Source of the DNA: Rhynchonema sp. JSB1_4
Lineage: Eukaryota; Nematoda; Chromadorea; Monhysterida; Xyalidae
Direction: 5' to 3'
Length of the DNA stretch: 64,000 nucleotides
Assembly (NCBI GenBank): GCA_030248065.1
Contig: JASAMV010003555.1
Location: forward strand, 32,875-96,874
Shown here piece by piece: positions 1-13,084 of the stretch. Both the position numbers and the translations under genes were made by a program. Every line of letters starts with the position of its first letter. Within the stretch, counting starts at the first letter, position 1. The notes beneath the pieces were generated by a model, which was not told the DNA's origin, ran no database searches, and saw only the letters and a list, made by a program, of their open reading frames with translations.

Positions 1-67
1 TGTGAAACAGTTTGTTTGGTACCACGCAGAACTATTAAACAAGCCAACTGAAAATTCCGCCACTTAC

Positions 68-2805
68 TTGAACAATCGAACTTCATGTTTTCGTCCCACC
101 CAATATCCCTCATCGACTCCGCCCTCAGCCGCCGTTTTCACGTCACCGAATCCACCGAATTTCTCCCAGAACGCCTCACACGTGTCCCAGTTCTTGTCTG
201 CAACGGGAACGGAACGTACTTTGAGATTTTAGTGATCAGACGGTTGGTACCATGAGATCACCCTGACGATGGGCATGATAACAAAGAAACCATATAGTCA
301 AAACTACAAATAAGCTGAACAGCGACGGGCATGATATCAATAATAAGGGTGTGTGAGACATAATGGCAAGGAAAAATAAAGAACAAAAGTCGTCATTTTG
401 TACCGAGCACATGCACGTCACCGCGGCCGGCGCGCTCCGAATCACGAATATTGACCGCTTGACGGATACCCTGGGGTGGAAAGGGAAATATTTTCAATTT
501 ACTTGCGTCGGAAATATTTTTAATTGAGGACAAAAACAAGAAAAACCAAGTAGGGCACCTTGATGCGCTCCAACCGTCCGGCGTTGGGAGGTGACCAGAC
601 GTAAATGTCCTCGCCACAATCTAGAATGAACACATCGCCCTTGTTCAACGAGCTGCGATCCAATTTCACCTGAAACGGAAAACAAGGTTTTGCAATAATG
701 TTGCCTTGTTTATTCAATCGTGGTTAGCTGGCGGATAATGATGGTGCACAAGCACTGATGATGACCTTGATGTACCGCATCTCAGAGAAAACAGGCGGTA
801 CAATGTAATAAATCCAGTGTCATGGTCATATTCTGAAATATTTGTCGAAATGTTTGGTAGGGTCTCAGATCAGAGCGATTCACAAACACAATACAAAAAG
901 GTTCAGAACAAAAGAGATGAAATTTCTGTCTGAATCTGGACTCTCTCTGTTGTAAGCCCTGATCTTGCAAGGTGACCCTCTAAATTCTTCCAATCTTTTT
1001 GGCACATTTTGAGATTTTGACAATACCCAAGACCCAAACCCACCTGCGAGCATCGAACGTTCCTCTTTCCCTTGCACTGGAACAAACGTGGTTTGGTCTT
1101 CAGATCGCCGACTTTGGTGAAACCGGACTCGAAACCGCCCTCCATGTATCTGTGAAACATCGATAGTTTGGCTCATCGACGAAAATGAGCAAAAGCTTTC
1201 GGCTTACACCAAAAGTTTTTTCTCCTGAATTTTTGTGAAGGCAAGGTGAATTTTTGATCCAAACGGTTGGATTACATTTGGTTGTGATCCGTTGTGCAAC
1301 CAGCCGTGGTTAACGGGCATGAGCACAATAACAAGCGTGCGCAAGATAATGCCAATCAGTTTTTGTACAGTAAAGAGACAAAATAACGGAACCCAAGGCG
1401 AACTTGATGCCATTCTTGAAGTACGACAGAAACAGTCCCGACTCGTGATTCTGCACCTCCCTGTATTGCACTGGCAGACCACCCAGAGCGTCGTCCAACT
1501 CAACCGTTTTGATTGCTGCCGTGCCCATTTCATCCTGCAAAATTGTAAATTTGATAATATTTTGTTGCCTGATTTGACAAGGCGAGCAGAACATGCGAAT
1601 AAATTAGTGGGCGAGTTCAGAGCGCGCACTAACAGTAGTTGCACTGGAGCCGACCCAAAAGTGCACGTCGTAGTACAGCTTGCCGGTGTCTGGATCTTCA
1701 ACCGTCTGGAAAGATAATGTTGGTTTTTGGGAAAATTTGTTAGTTTTTGGAAAGTATGATCACACCATCATGCCATCAGTTATTTGTCATTCTGTTATAG
1801 CGCACAGTAACCCACACAACAAGTTACATTGGGGGTGCAAGTGCAATTCGGTTCAGGTTAGTTATGGCGTTATAGGTATATTTCTGTCACTGCAGACTAA
1901 CTAGACCTGTGTGGTGTCCTTTCCCAGCCAGAAATGCACATCCCAACACGACTGGCCTTTGGACTAAAAACGACCAAAAACTTCAATTAACCGCCATTTA
2001 TTTGAAAAACACGTCTGAAGTCCGTGTGAACAGCTCAGAAATAACAAAAAAAACAATAAGAAAACCGACCGACAGAATGATGTAGGAATCGCCAGAAAAG
2101 AAATTGCCAAAATCTGTCTTGTCCACGGGGAAAACGTCGAATTTCTGCAAAAGGCCAATCAAAAATTGCGTATTGCCTGCTGCCTCACGATTTCACACAC
2201 AATAAGCCAAACGTGTGACCAACAACAGCATTGGTTTATTCCTAAATTCTCAAAAGCGCAGCCGTCCCCGGGGGTGGTCGCGCTTTCGAGAATTAGGGCT
2301 CTACGCTCTCTTTATTGACAATTTTTCAACGATATTTTGGTCCCCAATCCTGCTGGTGACCTCGTAATTCCCACTCTGGTCGATATCTATACTACTAAAA
2401 CAGGAAGACGTACATATGTCTGTGTGTGGCCCCCTCCCTCGGACGGGTCAATTTTCACGGGTAGCTTTGGGTATGCTAACGGGTCTTCGTTGGGGGGGGC
2501 ACGGCACGGGCGCGGCGCTGCAGCCGGGCCGTAGGCACGGGTCCCGTCTAGTTCAATATAGTGACAGAAAATGGCCCGTCCCGATCACGTCACTGTAAAC
2601 AGAGTAGACTGTACCTACAATCTACCCTGCACGTGGGGCCATTTGCGCCAAAGTCAGGTATCGACATCAGAAAACACTATTGAACCAAAGATCATCACCT
2701 TTATTCGCCATATCTCAATTCCCTTCTGTTTTCCAGCGTTCTTGAATTTCTCGTCGAAAACACCGCTCGGCATTTTGACAATGGAGTCGACGGTCACTGA
2801 TTCAA
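68..2805 (-). CDS. Gelsolin/villin-family actin-binding protein, N-terminal part, runs off window
   Basis: Nine exons on the minus strand, all with consistent GT-AG phases: 2699-2805 (ATG at 2773-2771), 2070-2144, then alternative 1907-1963 or 1634-1705, 1404-1534, 1044-1149, 559-669, 404-470, 68-197. The product begins [14 protein letters not shown] and gives classic gelsolin domain 1 landmarks in order: [98 protein letters not shown] and a start of the domain-2 linker ending VRLFK. Gelsolins bind, sever or cap actin filaments under calcium control in the cytoplasm. No signal peptide is present, so it is probably a cytoplasmic form. The acceptor 32 bases before the ATG implies a 5'-UTR intron or trans-splicing. 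The remaining repeats lie beyond position 1. Family assignment is secure; exact paralogue (gelsolin, villin, gelsolin-like) is not. Confidence 0.9.
1634..1963 (-). other. Pair of apparently mutually exclusive gelsolin exons
   Basis: Exon 1907-1963 (57 nt) encodes [19 protein letters not shown] and exon 1634-1705 (72 nt) encodes a block containing [21 protein letters not shown]. Both are phase 0 to phase 0, both have good acceptor and donor sites, and both encode the same DVHFW-x-G strand of gelsolin domain 1 that must directly precede [16 protein letters not shown] gelsolin domain has only one such strand, so one of the two is expected in each mRNA. Confidence 0.7.
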
Positions 2806-5273
2806 CTGAAAACTTTGCGCGCGGAGGCTGAAAGGTTTAGATTATCAAGCCAAATAAAAACACATCATGAATATTGGGATAAATTTTTAGCACCAGAAAC
2901 TCTGGACACATGGTTGAAACTGGGTGACCAAAAATTCCACACTCATTCAAGTTAAAAAGTAACCAATGATAAGAGAACGATTCACACACAGATATGGTAA
3001 ACAACGTTTCCAAACCAGTTTGATGCATGGGGGAGCGTTTGAAATAAAAAAAAACATCAGAAAAAAACGTGGTGTGTGTCATCAACATTAGTGCATTCTG
3101 ATTTATATACCCGCATCGGCGCCTGTGCAGAACGGCTCAATAGGATGAAAGAAAAAAACGTTTTGTCAGTGCTAATCGCAAACACGTTTTGGTTTCGGCT
3201 ATGGCTGCCTGGTAAAATGAAAATATTAGTGCCGTGCGCATATAATGCTTTTTCATTGATTCCAACTGTGACAGAAAGGTTTTACAAGGGTAGAACTATG
3301 CCACATGTGTGTGACGTTGCTTATAAACATGACACTAATACTCCGATATTATGAAAATGAATGGCCATAAAATAACGTGTAATGTCTCTGGCGAGCCTGG
3401 GAGAAACAGTTGAGCAAAAAACACACCATATTACAACATTGAGAGCTGAGAAACATAACCCACGGCTGCGGCTGGAGAGCTGTGTGGCGGATTAACTTTT
3501 ACGGTTGTTGCTTGGAGATGATTGGGTTTTCTGATGCCTGCCTGGGATTTCCGGAACGGTGCCCTTGAGTTGGAACATTGTCGGAAGGCTGTGTATGCAC
3601 ATCTATGAAGGTACACATACATTTACATTTTTTACGCCACGAAAACGAAACCATATTTACCGTACAATGGACCCCACGTTTTGTTGGCACATGCCTGATA
3701 ATACTGGTGGTGGATATCCTCGTACCGTGTCTGCCGAACGTGTGGATGTGGTTCGGGGCTTATATTTGGGAACTTCAGGTTCACCACGCTTAACGCACCC
3801 AAAACAAGCAGAAAAGTGAGAAGAACCATTTATGCCGTGCAGTGTGCGTGCACGCACACAACCGGAGTGAGGCGATGTGCATCACACGTAAACAGCAGGG
3901 AACACAAGAGTGCTTGCTGTGCAGCTGGGTGGAAGATTTGGGCAGGTGCTGCGCTGACTTTCTTCAAGGGTGTGGATTTCAGTGTTTAATGGATGTTTAT
4001 GGTTTTTACTGCTCAGGGCTAAATGTTAAGGTTGGGACTAGGAACATCGCGGAGATGATTTCTGCATATTAGCTGCTTGTGGCACCCACAAGGTTACAAA
4101 GTGAGATCTTGGAAATTTTCGTGTGCACGTGTCGCACTTAATTTGTGATGAATACATACTCTGTAACAATCTTTCGTTACATGACCCTGCACTTTCCAGG
4201 CAACCAGTATGACGAAATAACTCATGCATGGGATAAAAACTTGTCAGCTGGAAATAAAGGCTTTGAAAGGCCGGTTGATTTGGGGATAAATATCGAATTC
4301 TTTGTGCTTGTTCCGACACTGCCGTCATTCAACATAATGTGCAACAACGTGAAACAGCACAAAACTTGTTACTCCAGAGATGGTCTCCAGCTATTGTTAA
4401 TGCAAGTTCTTGAGCGAAGCCCGGGGCGACGAGCACACCAGGGTTTTTGCTTTACTTGTGAGAACACCAAACAAGTTACCAGTTTTGTATGTACATTACA
4501 AAACAAGAGCGGGCCACCCAAAACTTTGATTGACAAATGTTCGGTCACTCCCGAACGCGTAAACAAGCTTGGTTGTTCTTTTTTAAAAACAACCGTTTGC
4601 ATTGATTTTTGTGACGAAACTAGAAAACAGCGGCATTCGTCACATAATAAAATGTCGCACTGGACAGCGGCATGATCAGTCGCAGTCAGGTTAGAGCTTC
4701 ATAAAAAAGCGAGTCATCGAAATCGCATTCAAATGCAGAGATTCGTACATTGCATGTGCCCAATGTGCTGACCAATTGTAATCGTTAAATATTATTTTGA
4801 TGATCAAAAGTGCCATGAGTCACCACAACTGGTATATAGAACTAATTGACGATTACTGTACATTGTCGCTTTATACGAACGGCGCCCAGAATTAAATCTG
4901 AAGGTGCATACGCAAAACTGCATGGTGTTTTTGACAAGCACAGTGCTGCGCAAATTACGATCTTTTCAAAACGCAGCAGAAACCTCTCTTCGAGTCCCGT
5001 ATGGTGACCAATGGCGCTATGATAAACACTACAATGTGTGTGGGTGCTGATCAGCGCAGTTTCTGTTGTACAGCAACAACCATGTCATTGTAGCTTAATC
5101 TGTTCAGTCAAGCTTTCAATTCAGAACTAATTTTGAAAGGAGTAAACTCAAAAGAAAGTGCGCACTGTCAAGCTGTATTTGCAAAAAGCAACACAACACA
5201 GAATGGCCAGATTTACAACAACAACGTTGATAACTGGCCGCAAAAGTGTTATTGAGCTCTCCACATTAGCAAA
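2806..5273. other. Intergenic, no supported gene
   Basis: The interval separates the divergently oriented gelsolin gene and first DSL-like gene, so it should hold both promoters. I see no coding exon with family similarity. The longest open frame, on plus at 4145-4675, has no recognisable domain, no signal peptide and no introns, and is treated as fortuitous. Confidence 0.4.
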
Positions 5274-7973
5274 ATGTTCATAAACTTGCTCAGTAGTCTG
5301 ACACTGGTTCTTCTCTTCACCAGCGGTCACGTGACCAGCAATGACCTGCTGGAGGGCATGCACAGGCTGTTGATCACGCATCGACGTATTCGCACGTACG
5401 ACAACAAATCGTTTTATAAAAATTTCATAAATTTCTTCGACCAACAAGGAATGCAGTGCTTGGAGAGTCACAAGGACATCCCGGATGGCCTGAGGAGACG
5501 GTGCACGGTGCAGTTTCAATCGGAACTCAAGCTGTCAAAAGAGTAAGCCACGAGAATCGTTTCATTGTTTTCTTGTATGAGGTCACGTTTTCAATCTGCG
5601 TTTCACTGCTTAGGAACACGGCTGTTCATGATCCAACCACCGTTAGCAAAACGTGTGCGCTCGAGCGTGGCGGTACATCCGTATGCGCATTTCTCAATCA
5701 CGACAACGTTCAGCGATCAGTGGCTTTGGGTCGAAAGGTTATATGTACATATACAGTACTAAGGTTGCAGTACACTACACGTACAGTATGACAAAAACCA
5801 CGCACATAGCCAATTCACACAATTTTATTTTTGTATAAATCAAAAATATTTACATCAAAAATATCTTTAAAAATACAATTTAGATTTTTGCTACACTTAA
5901 TCTGTGGTCTGTAATTGTGCTGTGCAAATAGAGCTTGATTTGCTTCTTGTATTTTACGTACATGTAGTGCAATGATTGCATCAGGAGGAAAAGTTAGGGT
6001 CGTTTTGGGCAACAACAGTCCCCCAGCTCTGGGGCTCCACACAGTCGCATCTTTTTCATTCCTTGTGTTGCGCAATTTGATTGCATTTGATTCAGAAGAA
6101 GGGGGGCTGTGTAAACAAGACGCGTGGTGTGGTGACTCAGGAAATGCGCGCACTCATGAACTACCGAACACGCACCACCTTTCACAATGCGTAAGCGCGC
6201 AACAGCAACCCGCAGTTTTTTATGCGTTCACAAAGCACTATGGCGGTTGCGGGGCGTTTTACCCCGCAATCCACGCATGTTGCTTCGTGAATGTAGCTGT
6301 CCACATCTTTAGGGTCCAGTCAGTATGCAAAGTGTGTCAATCAAAGCAACGCTTCACGGAATCGACATTGGCCACAGACCCATCAAAGGCTCCGGGCACA
6401 ATGATGACGGCAAGATACTGGACATGACTGGGCAAGGAGTATCGAAAACACAGGCGTTCCCGGTGCTCGTTAATTTTGGGATGAGTGAACGGTGAGCGCT
6501 CCGCCGCTCATTAATTCGCTGTTTTTTATTGCGTCTTTTATTACAAATTAAAATAACTAACGGATTGGTAACCATGTGAAGAAAACTTTTGATGATACAA
6601 ACAAATTGTTAAATCATGTTGGTCTGAACTAACCCAGTTCTTCTAGCGTTAATCTGGTGTACGAAATCGACTATCAGCTGTACTGCGCCGACCCCGGTCG
6701 ATTTGGACCAAACTGCTCGAAAAAGTGTGCAAACGAAGTCAAAAATGAAACATCATTCTGCACCGAATGTGACAAACTGACGGGGAAAGTGGTGTGCTGC
6801 CCGGACACTTGTGATCTGAGAAAGTACGCCGCCGTACTGCGCAAGGTCGAAGAAGGTAGACAGGTTTTTGGTCAGGATGTCCTTCGAAAGTATACCTCAG
6901 AAGCGAAATGGTAAATGTTGTGATTTTAAGAACTTTGCGTGCGGCATGGTATTGTGGTGGAGGCATTGAAAGAGCATTGGTGGTCAACCACAACATCAAC
7001 GACAACAACAACGGTGAGTGAACAGGTCGTATACTCTGACAATTCTTTTCGGAGAAACTTTTCAAACGCGTTGCCTGATCCGGAAAGCGCATGATGCGTG
7101 CACTGGCTATAGCGGTCACGTGACTTCTGCAGCCAGTGCACGCATAACGAGCTTTACGGATCAGGCAACGCGGGTGAAAAGTTTCTCCCAAAAGAATTGC
7201 CAGAGTATACCTAATACGAGGGAAGAGGAACATGCAGAAACACTGACGTCCAAAAACGGATCCAGGGGCATGGTTTCCTTTGGTCCATTTGGCTTCTAAA
7301 GGAAAGTGGGCCACACGTTTCGGAAAGGAGAAGGAAAAAGGACCCATAAATCGCAGGATTTTCACTCTGATACAGTCCAAACATCCAAACTTCGCGCGCG
7401 CGTTGTCACATTTTGTACAATACTTGGTATACAAAGCGCGAAATTCTAAACAAGCATTAGCAAAATTTAAAAAAAAATTTGATTTTCCCCCTCCCCTTCT
7501 CCAAAAGCTGGATCCGTGAGTCGCATCCGTGGTTTAGTGCATCTGTGTCATACTCTGAAAAGCTTTTGTAATCCAGACACCAACACCGACCAGATCCAGT
7601 GCACCGACAACAACAATAACAACGACAACAACACCAGCGCTGACAACAACAACCACAACAACAACGCCAACAACGCCTTCCGCAACAACAGCAAAACATG
7701 TCTCAACAACATCTGCTTCTCAATCGCTGACAGGGGCCGGGTGTATCATTCCATGGTGGGCACTGGTGCTGCTCATAGCGCTCGGAACTCTGGCTGCCAT
7801 ATTTTTGTTGCTGACATGTCTGTTCTACAGGATGTACATATGCGAAAGAATGTTGGTTCGGATTCGTAAATATAAAATTTACGAATTAAACTGTTTTTGT
7901 TCGTATTTACAACAATTCTCCATTTTCAGGCGACGACTTGAAGCTGAAGAATTTTGAAAAACAATTTATTTAG
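5274..7973 (+). CDS. DSL-like single-pass membrane protein 1
   Basis: Seven exons: 5274-5542, 5614-5737, 6313-6491, 6647-6855, 6931-7013, 7577-7865, 7930-7973; they sum to 398 codons in frame plus stop. Domain order: signal peptide (MFINLLSSLTLVLLF, cut near HVTSN), an N-terminal domain with the cluster motif THRRIRT and paired cysteines, a KTCALERGGTSVC segment, a beta-rich segment ending FPVLVNF, then a DSL-type block (VYEIDYQLYC, GRFGPNCSKKC, FCTECDKLTGKVVCC), the linker ELCVRHGIVVEALKEHW, a long Thr/Pro mucin-like stalk, a membrane span near WWALVLLIALGTLAAIFLLL and a short basic tail. DSL domains are the Notch-binding modules of Delta/Serrate/LAG-2 ligands; no EGF repeats follow here. 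Its relation to Notch signalling is inference. Exon structure matches the other three copies, showing tandem duplication. The 5-6 intron carries a hairpin transposon. Confidence 0.8.
7029..7210. mobile_element. Hairpin MITE in an intron of DSL-like gene 1
   Basis: The two ends are near-perfect inverted copies over about 70 bp. It opens GTATACTCTGACAATTC and closes GAATTGCCAGAGTATAC, with a GC-rich inner stem around GTTGCCTGATCCG and its complement. No coding capacity. The TA at each edge could be a target duplication. Confidence 0.8.
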
Positions 7974-8001
7974 CAACTGAGCCTTAATGACAGTGACACT
8001 A

Positions 8002-8007
8002 AATAAA
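8002..8007 (+). terminator. Likely polyadenylation signal of DSL-like gene 1
   Basis: AATAAA lies 29 bases after the predicted stop codon at 7971-7973, the expected spacing for a compact 3' UTR. Confidence 0.55.
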
Positions 8008-8601
8008 GATATTTTATTTCACAATCATTCTTACTCATGCGGACGACCATGTCAAGCTCTCAATATTGTATGAATCTTACTTTACTTCTGCTCGATTCCA
8101 GGTCGTTCTATTATGCAGATATTTTTTATTGCGTTTTAAATGAAAGCCATTGCGTCTTTTTAACTGAAGTTATATTGTATCTGTATCGGCGTGCAGTCTA
8201 GCCCCTATTGTATGAGCGGTAAACCAGCAAACACGTCCCCTTCACGTAGACCTCTGACTTGTACGTATACATACATAGTTCCACACAATGCATGTATATG
8301 TATTGTCAGAGCGATCACACAGCGAAACAACAACCCGCCGAACAAAAATCATTTGTAGCTTTCTTGGAAATATACCAGTCCTTTCGGTGTTAACGACTGG
8401 TCTTAGATTCTCAATTTCGTGCTTCTGGGACAACGAGTCTGTTTTTTCTGGTTGTTTGTCTATGAAAAATAAGCTACATACTCTACAGTATGTTCTCACG
8501 CATTGCCATAACCGTACCACGTTACCGTTTGTTACAGCCGAGAACAAATCCACTGTTGATGCAAGTGAACTTGAACGTGTTGTTCTAAATTTCACAAGAA
8601 T

Positions 8602-10063
8602 ATGTTCGCAAACTGCCAAGTTTTTACTACAATCCTTATTTTTGCCTTTGTCAATGTTGAGGGCGAGGATAGCTTGCTTAATTTGGTGATCCAACATCGC
8701 GGCATTCGTACGCCTGATGACAAATCATCATTTTACGATTTGTTCGTTAATTTCTATGATGACCGAATTGACTGTCTAGCTGAACATGATGATGAGGACA
8801 ACGGGCTTTGGAGACGTTGCACAGTGAGATTTGAAACAAGGTTTCAGCTGGATGTGGGGTCAGTGTGTTCGTTTTCTTTTTGAATAAAACGATCAGATCG
8901 GATACTTCTGTAATGTTTTGTGAGACCCTCAGGTTACCCAGATGGATTCTACCCAATTCTCATGTGCGAATAAACTTTGGTACATATGTTCGTGGTGCTT
9001 TTGGAGGTCAATTGGCCAACTGGTGTTCGCTTGGCACCTCGCCCCGTCTGTGAACAAACGTCCCAAAAACGGGCAAAACTGCTGTTATATCATTGGGATG
9101 CATGTACAACGCAAAACTGTTCAGCAAGTCCATGCTGAGGGCACGCTACGGAACATAGGAAACTTTCCAAGAATTAAAGAGCGATGCCCCAGTCTTCAGA
9201 TCTATATTGGTCGACAACGTCTCGACCTCGATCTCGAGCAAAACATGTGCTTTGGAATTGGGCGTGGATCGATGCTGGCCTCTGGATCACGATGGCCGAA
9301 AGAAAACGATTCCTTTGGATAAGGTTTCCCCGTACACCATTTTGGTTTGATCGTTTTCTCAAGTACCACTGTTCCTATGCAAGTTTCAGAGTCCTGTTAC
9401 TGCGTATGTGGCAGGTCAAACAGCTGAGCTTCACGGAATAAACGTGGGACAACAACCTGTCAAACTGAGTTCGTACTTTGAAGATGGTGACACAGAAGCA
9501 CAGCCGTTAGACATGACCGGCCAAGGGAAACGCAGGACTGTGGGGTTTCCAGTCCTTCTGCGACACGGATCGCCCGAGGAGAATAGAAGGCTGGCCCCAA
9601 TTTTTTCACAAAGGCTGAAAGCAGCTTTTCATTGAACTCAGGGATACTGATGTGCGTCATGCCAATGTTCTGCAACTGTAACTATGTATGGGTGGAATTT
9701 TCGAAACGGTGTAAAGGTCAGTTGGGCGTAGAGGTCGGTGTAAAGTTCGGTCGGAAGCTCGGTCGGCGTAGCTCGGTGTAAACGTGAAACATTGCCTGTT
9801 ATTAACGTGGAATGTTTCAAGTTTACACCGAGGTCTATCACACTGAGCTGTCGACCGAGCTTTCCACCGACCTTTACACCCAACTGACCTTTACACCGTT
9901 TCGAAAATATCACCCTATAACTGTAAAACAGCAATTGATGTGATGTCCCTGTAACACACGGCAATTTTTTAAGTGTGCTTCTGGTATATGAAATCGAATA
10001 TGAGCTCTACTGCACAAACGGTGGTATCGGTCCAGACTGCCAAGCAGAAAGTTGAAGCGCTCA
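8602..10063 (+). pseudogene. DSL-like gene 2, broken copy
   Basis: Exon 1 (8602-8858) is intact: signal peptide MFANCQVFTTILIFAFVNVEG, then the cluster motif QHRGIRT and FVNFYDD. Exon 2 (9200-9323) encodes SISSKTCALELGVDRCW. Exon 3 (from 9390) encodes AELHGINVG through VGFPVLLRHG. The GT donor expected after exon 3 is missing (sequence reads CCCGAGGAGAATAG), a MITE sits immediately downstream, and the DSL exon (from about 9977, LVYEIEYELYC then IGPDCQAES) stops after its second conserved cysteine. No stalk, membrane or tail exon was found before the next gene. The phase pattern of the surviving exons equals that of the intact copies, so this is a decayed duplicate. A short secreted product is conceivable but unlikely. 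Confidence 0.75.
9690..9915. mobile_element. MITE, family starting GGGTGGAATTTTCGAAAC
   Basis: Long imperfect terminal inverted repeats: GGGTGGAATTTTCGAAAC at the left end and the complement GTTTCGAAAATATCACCC at the right, followed inward by a GTGTAAAGGTCAGTTGGG motif. Non-coding. It sits where the exon 3 donor of DSL-like gene 2 should be. Related copies lie in both palindrome arms (31174-31346, 51616-51786). Confidence 0.85.
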
Positions 10064-10539
10064 AGAATCAATGGAAACGTTAGCGAACAACGGTACCAAG
10101 CTTAAATTCTAAAATTTCAAACTGAAATTGTAAATACCCAGCGAGTGACAAGTGAGTTACACATGACATCACCAATACCAATGGTTGCTTATTTTGGTTC
10201 GCACCTTCTCACATCAACTTCATAAAATGTATTATGTTTTCTAACCTTTTACTTTTCAATTGTGTTGTATAGGTTGCGTCATCACTGTCAGACCAAAAAG
10301 CTCACATATACTGTATATATTCATATGATAACTTGTTAAAAATGAACAAATATTTCGAAAACAAAGCAATTTTTTTTGCCTACGCGTCAAATCGTCTGGC
10401 CTTTTTGTACGGGCATAACACTTATTGGTGGTCTACTATAAGTTGTGGTTACCTTGTGTTCGATTATCTCTTCAGCAAAATTATTACTTATATCTTGAAC
10501 ATCGTCACTCTACAGTCGCACGATCCGTTCTGCTAAAAT

Positions 10540-12150
10540 ATGATGTTATTTTGCTTGATCGCCACGGCGACTCTGATCTTTACCGATGTACACGGTAACA
10601 ACGCCACGGGCGCCCATATGCTGAAAATCGCCCATCGGAGCGTGCGTACGCTTAGCAACCAAACGCTGTTCGAGGCATTCGTGCGTTTCTTTGGCGACAC
10701 TATTGTCTGTCTACCAGATCATAATGAGCTGCTCCCGAAGTTTGGTAAACACTGCAATGTGAAATTTGCGACGGATTTGCAGCTGCATAAAACGTGGGTT
10801 TTTGTTACCTTTTGCCTGCTACAGCAAACAATTTTCTTGCACTGAAACTACTGACCTGAGGATCGTGAACTGATTACAGTCCCGCAATGTTCTACAACGC
10901 CTCGATATCAACCAGGACATGCCCTCTCGAACGTGCGGGTGACTCTCGGTGCACGGTTTTAGATCAAGATAGCCATCGTGAAACCGTTGATCTCCCGCAA
11001 CAGGTATATGTATCTGCCGACGATTTTCCGAGTACAGTTCTCAGAAGCTCTAGTTGAAAACGCGTAGCATTTGATTGCTTCGGAGTGCGAAGAACCTGCG
11101 GTACCATTTCAGGGGCTTGTCATGCTGTCACAACTCTCAATAACAGTCACGCTTGATGGCATTGACATACCACTCAATGCTGTTATAGCGGTTGCTCATT
11201 CTGAAGACATTCCCCAGCGACTAGAAGTAACCGGAACCAGCAACCCCAGGACTCGCGGATTTCCAGTCCGTGTCAGCTTCGAGAAAGGAACGTGAGTGCC
11301 AACACTTTCTAGGTCCCGAGATACAAGTACATAACTCTCATGATATCCATGGTATCTGTTTTCCAAAAATTCACGGTATCAGGGCTTCAGAGTCGACTTA
11401 GTCTACGAAATCGAGTACGAGCTGTACTGCGTCGATTCTGACGCGTTCGGCCCCCTGTGTCAGAAAACATGCCAGCAGCAATCGATGGATAAGTTCAAGC
11501 ATTGCGTCATTTGCGATAAATTTACTGGCAAGAGCATTTGCTGCGATGGCTTCTCTGACCTGCGGAACTATGCAAAGCTACTGGACAGACCAGAAAAGGG
11601 TTCCGTTCGGTTTTGTTTTTTGTAATATTTTCTACAGATATGTTCGTTTTCAGAACTATGTGTGAGGCACTCGGTAATAGTTGACGCACTGAAAGCGCAT
11701 TGGACAACGACTTCAACGGTTGGTATTGAAGGCGTTTTCGACTCGCTGCCATTCGGTGACACATTGCCATCTGCTATGTACTGATGAATTATAAAATTTT
11801 GTGCTCAGACAGCGAAACAACCAGCGACAACACCCCCAGACTCACCGTGCCCGCCGTGCAAAACTCCAAAACCGCCACAGACAACTCTGCCGGGTTGTGC
11901 CCCTTGCACCACACCGAAATCAATCGAGTGCTTCAACACAACCACACCCTCAACAGCATCAACCACGACACCTGTTAATTGGTTGACCAAATCAGGCAGT
12001 TTTCTGGAAAGGATTGGTCCCTTGGGCATTCCATGCTGGTCGTTCATTCTCCACGTGGTGCTTCTGCTGACAACCATTCTGTTCTTCATCTTGTGGATAT
12101 TCGGGTTTGGTCTCACATTCAGCCATATCGTTGTTGTAAATGAAATTTAA
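10540..12150 (+). CDS. DSL-like single-pass membrane protein 3
   Basis: Six exons: 10540-10793, 10880-11003, 11113-11291, 11391-11599, 11654-11718, 11809-12150; 390 codons plus stop, all phases closing. Signal peptide (MMLFCLIATATLIFTDVHG), N-terminal domain with AHRSVRT, the TCPLERAGDSRC segment, a beta-rich segment ending RGFPVRVSFEKGT, a DSL block (VYEIEYELYC, FGPLCQKTC, HCVICDKFTGKSICC), the shared linker ELCVRHSVIVDALKAHW, a Pro/Thr/Cys stalk (CPPCKTPKPP, CAPCTTPK) and one membrane span (WSFILHVVLLLTTILFFILW) followed by only about 15 residues. Unlike gene 1 the stalk contains paired cysteines, as does gene 4. Tail is too short for signalling motifs, so any role is probably extracellular. 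DSL assignment rests on cysteine spacing and the conserved aromatic YC start. Confidence 0.8.
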
Positions 12151-13084
12151 CACTGGTTCATCACGCTACTCGTTTCAGCCGAACCACTGCAGGACAACGT
12201 TGAATCATAAACAACAACACTGCGCGCATTATGTGAACGAACTGAAATCTGATTTCTTTCCATTGCTGAAGGGATGAAAAAGGATCTGAGCTTCTTACAC
12301 AGCTGACATGACATTTGTTTCCGTTTGGTAACATTCCTGGCAGCAAAACTGTATTGATGAAGTGATGTCGTTCGCTTGTCCATGTCTGATAAAAACTCAT
12401 TCCAATAAAAAGTACTGGAACGTGGAACAACAAACTAAAATGCACACCAGATCATACACTAGCGCAAGGGACCGCCAACAACGAAATCGATAATGAGCAC
12501 GCACCAAAAACGTTTGAAATGACCGTCTGCTTCTTCCACCCGATCACATATGTACAACGTCAGTGTGTGTGATCGGAACTTAATCCAACGATCAGCTACG
12601 GTTCTGAAACCACTCACCACGCAACCATGCATATGATATTATAAAACGGCATGTACATAGTTCTTGTTCCAACTTTCAACGGAAGGGGTTTGCCTGCCGG
12701 TCACGTGTGACTGAGACATTTTTTAACGAACAAATTCAGTGTAATGCGATCTAACAATGCCCAGTTCGATACATTCCTGCTTGCACAAGCTTTGTCCACC
12801 TTGTCATAAGACACGGGTAATTGGTATTTACTCATCTACGGTAAATATGGTCCTCCTTTGTCTGTTATGCAACCGATCTGCAGCGATTGTGGCTGCAAAT
12901 GAAATAACATAGTTTCAGTGAATTGAATATCAAGAAAATGTTTTCTTTTTCAGAGGAAAGGTACATACATAGGATACAACGTCGACAACGTAATAAAAAA
13001 TCCCGAGCGTGCTGTTACCAAAAAGGTCGCAATGTGCAAACTTACTAGTTTCGAAAAACAACCGTATGAAATTGAGTAATACAG
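12151..13084. other. Intergenic, nothing recognised
   Basis: No supported exon, repeat or RNA gene seen. It separates DSL-like gene 3 from the first iGluR-like gene and probably holds the latter's promoter or an upstream non-coding exon. Confidence 0.4.

Noticed and set aside
4145..4675. 176-codon plus-strand open frame
   Set aside because: No domain, signal peptide or paralogue, and unlike its neighbours it would be a single exon; probably chance.
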